Part shown: positions 59,367 through 64,000 of the stretch, piece after piece
How the letters are laid out: the number at the start of each line of letters is the position of its first letter
Position numbering within the stretch: the stretch's first letter is position 1
Source: Stenopsyche tienmushanensis
Lineage: Eukaryota > Arthropoda > Insecta > Trichoptera > Stenopsychidae
Assembly: GCA_008973525.1 (NCBI GenBank)
Contig: WACJ01000374.1
Location: 62,001-126,000, forward strand
Reading direction: 5' to 3'
DNA: 64,000 bases
The notes under the pieces: model-generated
Database searches by the model: none
Told to the model about the DNA's origin: nothing
The model's input: only the letters and a program-made list of their open reading frames with translations
Program-made: the position numbers and the translations under genes

Positions 59367-61845
59367 CTAGCGCGATACAAATTGTAAGCAATGAAGGTAA
59401 TAAGTGAGCAGGTTAGCAAAGTAGATTCGCAAAGATACAGAGAAGAGCAAAGATGAAGAAAGCGGAGAGAAATTGAATAATTGCCTTTTACGCCTGTTTG
59501 CTTAATTGTTGGGAGCAACCTGCGGCGTCAGTAATAATATGCGTATAAAATGTAATTTAACGGCGAAATAACTCATTGCTCCAACTGTGGGGTGGAAACC
59601 CCCATACGAGCATGTGTATCCGGTTGCTAGTGGGGGTGGAGTGTGAGTATGGGTGTGGGTATGGGTCCAGAAGTAAACCTAGTGGAACAATCTGGACAGA
59701 CCCGAGTGCTTGGATTTTATTTTTAGAGCAAGAAAAGCATCTACGCTTTTAACACCTCGAGCGCATCAAGCGAGCCAAGGCAAAATTATCGAAAAAAATG
59801 CCATCTTTAATAAATCATGAAATTTAGATAATATAAAGAAATATCTAGGTTTGTAAATAATATCTTAAGCATCAATATTAAAAAAAGGCAATAGAAAAAT
59901 TAGCTGCGTGATAAATAGATGTCAGCGCTAAATTCTATTACTGCTGCACTTTTGCAATAGCTATCAACTATCATGTTACCTAAATAATATCATCCTTAAT
60001 ATGGATTATACGTTTAAAAAAAAATAAACATTAAGGAAAGGAAGGAGCCCCTCGAGCTGATTACAAAAGTAATCAAATACAGATTTCTCATAGTTCAAAG
60101 TATTTCAACCATTTTATAAAGGATAAAATACATTTATAATCACAAAAAAACTCAAATCTTCTACTTTATACAAAAAAACAATTGAAACTTTGCAAATCTT
60201 TGCCACTAGTCGACATAGTCTGCAGAAAAAGAGTTTTTATTTCTTGGAAAATTAATTGTGTATAGAAGTTATTAAACCAACTCTTTAAATCAATTTAATA
60301 CAAAGAAATATTATAAATGATCAGATTTGCATGAATAATAATGAAAATATCAAAATTATTGATAAAATTTAGAGCACAATAGCGCAATTCGTAATAGAAT
60401 CGCTTATCCAAAGAAAACTAGGATAACAATCGTCGAAGTATACCGTGATATCAATTCCATCGTTCGTGCTTTTCCGACAAAAAGGGGATGAAAGGGGGGT
60501 CTATTGCAGCTATTTCTTCCGTAATTTTCCAGACAGTTTCGGCCATAAGGAGGTCTCCTTCTTCAGTGTGCGGTCAGAAAGACGCCGCTAATAAGTCGCC
60601 CTATTATTGTTAGCTCTGGCGTTCAAAGTATTCCCGACTCGCCCATTTATTTGGCCAGGACCGGCCAGTCTTCCTCCTTTCATGATCCCTTTCATCCACC
60701 CCGAGTTTACGACGCACCCTTTGAATAGATTTAGAGCCATCCTTCTGTGTGCGATATGACATTTTTAGAGCTGGAAGATCCACGCTCTTGTATATTTATT
60801 TAATGGCACATTTTGGGCCCACACATATATTGTACGGTGTGGTTTTATTTTATAAGATTTATTAAAGGCTATTTTGGGAGCCGGATATTCTTAACCCTTT
60901 GAAGACCTTTAATCCAATAACTCCCTCGCCCTTTGACTCGGACATAAGGGCATAAAATTTATCGGGCGTAGGGAAGAAGCTTTCTAAATGACGTTCGGTC
61001 TCAAGAAAATGTTCCAAGACAACTTTGCATAAAGTTTCGTTTAATTTATGGACGTTCTAGTAAATTTAACGACAAATTCTTAACGGTCACTTTGTTCTTA
61101 TTGAGTGGTGAATTTATGTCCATGTGAATGATAATAATTTGACCAAACCTATTGTCGTAATTGAGCATCCTGATTCAGAATGTTATTTATACCCTATTGT
61201 TCAGTGGGTTTTATTATTTTGTTACAATGACGAAAAAATTCACACTTAATCATGCTAGTCGGAGTATCCCATTGTCCTGTCGCGTGTTAAAATAATAACT
61301 TCATCCGCTTATATAATCCGTGTGCTTATACAACAAGCCTTTATTTATCTACGGATGATACGATTGTTTCAAATTATCTTGTTTATCTCAGATATATGCT
61401 ATGTAAATCTGAATTTATTCATCTGGTGCAATTAATTACGCAGTGGGTTCCTCATTGTGCCCTCCTCATAAAGTAAGCAGTGGTTGATGGCTCATTGGGG
61501 GTGGACGAGGTCATTGTTATCTGAATGTAAAGCAAGGGGTCATCACATTCAAGGGAATAAAGCAAAGGGATGAATGCAGGACCTTCGACCGCCTCCCCTA
61601 AGTGACCGTTCGGGCGACTACCCCTCAATAAGCCTCATGCATATGCTTACTAAAGGGCAAAACGCATTCCATCGAACTACTAACAAACTTTAGCTATGCT
61701 GTTTTATTCGAAATTTACTTAGAGCTTCCTGCTTCTTATTTAAATATTTTAATTAAATTTAAGATTCAATATTTGACATCAAGATACGCGTATTTATAGT
61801 TATTTTGTAAACGCATATTAAAAATTTTATAGCATTTTTGTATAC
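59367..61845. other. intergenic or intronic sequence
   Basis: GC-richer blocks at 59480-59720 (with a G-rich tract, see separate entry), 60440-60780 and 61440-61640. I found no exon that would link 62512-62726 to 59137-59366. A Runx word TGTGGTT is at 60838-60844. Confidence 0.5.
59632..59665 (+). other. potential G-quadruplex tract
   Basis: GGGGG at 59632-59636, then GGG at 59651-59653, 59657-59659 and 59663-59665, separated by loops of 14, 3 and 3 nt. Unusual in this AT-rich window. A GGGG...CCCCC inverted pair lies just before it (59588-59603). Confidence 0.4.
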
Positions 61846-61917
61846 GACTCCGTGGCGCAACGGTAGCGCGTCTGACTCCAGATCAGAAGGTTGCGTGTTC
61901 AAATCACGTCGGGGTCA
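61846..61917 (+). tRNA. tRNA-Trp (anticodon CCA), copy 1
   Basis: 72-nt cloverleaf: acceptor GACTCCG with CGGGGTC (one T-G wobble), discriminator A, A box TGGCGCAACGG, anticodon stem-loop TCTGACTCCAGATCAGA with CCA, T arm GCGTGTTCAAATCACGT. A T6 run at about 61929-61934 serves as pol III terminator. No intron. Confidence 0.97.
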
Positions 61918-62511
61918 ATTGGGAATATTTTTTATAATTTATTTGGTCGCTTCAACCCTTATATGATTAGAATTTATCATTGCAAAAATTTTCTAAGAAT
62001 TCAATTAAATTCTGCAAATTATTCCAAACTATGTTTTATAGCAAAATTAAAATACTTTTACTAAATTTAGTATAAACATAGTGTTTCTATACATATTATT
62101 TTTAACATAACTTACAGGAAGGAAAATGATCAATAATTAAATTAATATAATTAGGAATAACAAATAATTTAAACATTATTTCTATCTTTTCTTATAATAA
62201 TTTGCAAATAAGTTACAATCATAAAAATGGAAGGATGAACAAACAAACCATTTAATAAACATTTAAGAGAGAAATATGTTTTTAGATTAAATAAAAAGCA
62301 CCAGTATGAACATTTTTAAAACAGATTTCAGCTGCTCAGAATAATCTATGCTAAATTGCATATTTAATTGAACATTTATAATTTTTTAAGTATGTATTTT
62401 ATCTGACGTATAAAAATATTTGCATGTGCATATAAATAATAAGCAAACTCGATTAATTCGTGTTTAAGAATTTCATATTTTGAGTTAATTTAAGCAATAG
62501 ATTCTACGTAC
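61918..62511. other. AT-rich intergenic sequence
   Basis: Nothing beyond the tRNA terminator; very AT-rich. Confidence 0.6.
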
Positions 62512-62726
62512 CATTTGTATTAGGTCCTCCCGAAATAAATACATTATTTTAACATGCTCTCGTTTGCGTTCAGCTATGAAGAAGGAAACATCTCTGTAAA
62601 TATTTTGTGCCATTAATCTTAGTTTATAATTAAAGGCAAACATGGCGAAACCCAAAACTTTAGGCTGGTTTTTCTTGATCAGTGCTTGAACATGATCAAG
62701 ACCCCAAACCCCAATCAATGTACATT
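62512..62726 (-). CDS. candidate coding exon, possibly receptor-like (partial)
   Basis: The minus strand is open for 71 codons between an acceptor TGCTCTAG|AATGTAC (phase 1) and a donor CAAATG|GTACGT (phase 0). The product has balanced composition unlike the AT-driven chance frames nearby: VWGLDHVQALIKKNQPKV, then FAFNYKLRLMAQNIYRD, then ERKREHVKIMYLFREDLIQM. The last part recalls the loop before membrane segment 5 of gustatory receptors, and the strand matches the exon at 59137-59366. The donor phase does not fit that exon's acceptor directly, so at least one exon would have to lie between. Family assignment is weak. Confidence 0.35.
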
Positions 62727-62850
62727 CTAGAGCAGTACCAACGATAAACAGATGTCAATTTTGGTTAAGAAACATTAAATCTGGATAACTCTCAAATTTT
62801 GAGAAATATATGCTGCAATCTTTGATTGAATCAGATCCTTGTTTACCAAT

Positions 62851-62962
62851 AGAAGCCACAAACAGCCCGCTGCAGAACTATGGGCATCTTCAATATCCAT
62901 TCACAGGAAGGGGTTACATCCATCTCGTCTGTATCATAGATTCACCTCCTCATTTGCTCGAT
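62851..62962 (-). mobile_element. repeat family D, copy 2 (inverted)
   Basis: The reverse complement matches 53989-54120 at roughly 90% over 110 bp (ATGGATGTAACCCCTTCCTG, GGATATTGAAGATGCCC). The copy lacks the GAT tail. Related-looking GC-richer sequence continues to about 63420 on the plus strand side, so the full element may be 62851-63420; its other end is not defined. Confidence 0.6.
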
Positions 62963-63889
62963 ATTGAAGGTAGCATTATCACCGAGTTTCATTTTGAACG
63001 CTCATCCAGCGGATATTCTGAATGAACGTATTGACGAATTTTTGATTCTACTGGAAAGGGCTTTCTGGAGTGCAAAGAGTCCAGTTCCTCCTTTTCTTGC
63101 TAAGGGGTTATCGAGCTAGGGTGAAGACATACGGATTCGCTCCTACACCAACTGAGGATGTCTCCCCGTCCACGTGCAACTTGCCCGAGCGAATTTGAGA
63201 CTGAGTACTTTCCTATTTCAGGTCGACCCTCTCATTTCGACGATTTTAAAACGGTATAGAAGTTAACAGAAGACAATGCTGTTAACGTTGCAAAGTGAAG
63301 TTCTTCATATGCCTCTCCTTGAGGCCGTCTATTTTGTGTTCCTGTCCTTATTCTGTTCCTAAGGCTTTTTGTTGGGTAGGGTCGACTATGTAAGAGATAG
63401 CGAGTGTCAAGCAAGATATAATTTGTAAAAGTAGCAATGAATAACTATTATATAACAGTTATTTTATGCGGGTGGGGGAAAATGACTGGAGCTTTTTACT
63501 ATGACCTTAACTAAAAGTTATGAATTAGTTGTTATTATTGATTGATTATGTTTTATATTAACTTGTGTAAAAATATTTTTAAGGTTCTCGTTTCCGGAAG
63601 GTTTTAAGGCGTAAAAATAATAATAATGGATTTCTTTTGGGATGACCTAATCACATATATGGGCACTTTCTCAGTAGTATTCGCAACGTGCAACGTGCAT
63701 CCCCCGTGCAAAAAGGGGATCGGCTTTATTTCTAATGGGGGCTTATTTAAATTAGCTGTTGATGTTATATTAAAGGATGACAAACGATGAACAAACGGTC
63801 TTTTTATGCCAAAAATGCATTCATTTAATGCAAAAACGATTGCTATCTTATATCAAGGAATCTTATAGGAATTTTGTAAATAGCGATTT
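62963..63889. other. GC-richer, repeat-like sequence then AT-rich spacer
   Basis: 62963-63420 is moderately GC-rich with no coding frame of quality and may be the body of the family D element. The remainder to the tRNA gene is AT-rich. Confidence 0.4.
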
Positions 63890-63901
63890 AAAAAATCTAA
63901 T

Positions 63902-63973
63902 TGACCCCGACGTGATTTGAACACGCAACCTTCTGATCTGGAGTCAGACGCGCTACCGTTGCGCCACGGAGTC
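63902..63973 (-). tRNA. tRNA-Trp (anticodon CCA), copy 2, inverted
   Basis: Base-for-base identical to the copy at 61846-61917, on the opposite strand, 1,984 bp away. An A6 run at 63890-63895 gives a T6 terminator on the minus strand. The flanking sequences are not similar, so both look like functional genes rather than one recent block duplication. Confidence 0.97.
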
Positions 63974-64000
63974 ACATAAGCAAACGTAATACCCAATGTA

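Overview
This is a window of an AT-rich insect (at least arthropod) nuclear genome. It has spliced genes with GT-AG introns, eukaryotic tRNA genes with pol III T-run terminators, hAT-type DNA transposon remnants, and long non-coding stretches; nothing in it looks bacterial. I cannot assign an order from sequence alone.

The one gene I identify with confidence is a Runt-domain transcription factor on the minus strand, best matched to the pair-rule/neuronal gene runt (run). It has three coding exons: 25029-24573 (start codon, whole Runt domain), 19979-19821 (the Runt-type GYGHPGAF...WLDAAYM block) and 16455-15764 (Ser/Pro-rich tail, basic cluster, C-terminal WRPY Groucho-binding motif). Both splice junctions are in phase and give 435 residues. 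Every DNA-contacting residue known from human RUNX1 is present at a constant offset of 28. A GC- and CpG-rich promoter block lies just upstream (about 25080-25620).

The rest is mostly gene desert, as is usual around a developmental regulator: about 15 kb downstream of run and 39 kb upstream. AT-rich sequence is interrupted by islands of 200-700 bp with higher GC, many CpGs and homeodomain/Caudal/SOX/Runx/bHLH-type words. I list these as candidate enhancers (for example 10190-10530, 13080-13560, 23340-24340, 36540-36960, 38040-38420, 41050-41560, 43080-43650). They are inference, not proven elements.

Other content: a tRNA-Asp(GTC) at 34.4 kb; two identical, oppositely oriented tRNA-Trp(CCA) genes at 61.8 and 63.9 kb; a tRNA-like SINE or tRNA relic at 44.1 kb; a hAT element with a perfect 8-bp target duplication at 49.9-50.5 kb; at least three short hAT MITEs; two more dispersed repeat families; a frameshifted two-exon gene relic at 35.5-36.2 kb that keeps its intron and poly(A) signals; and, on the minus strand at 59.1-62.7 kb, one or two exons that look like parts of a gustatory-receptor-type membrane protein.

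I found no convincing new multi-gene system. The observations most worth following are the run regulatory landscape (including an inverted SOX-site pair beside a Runx site), the stem-loop in the probable run 3' UTR, the gene relic at 35.5 kb, and the receptor-like exons.
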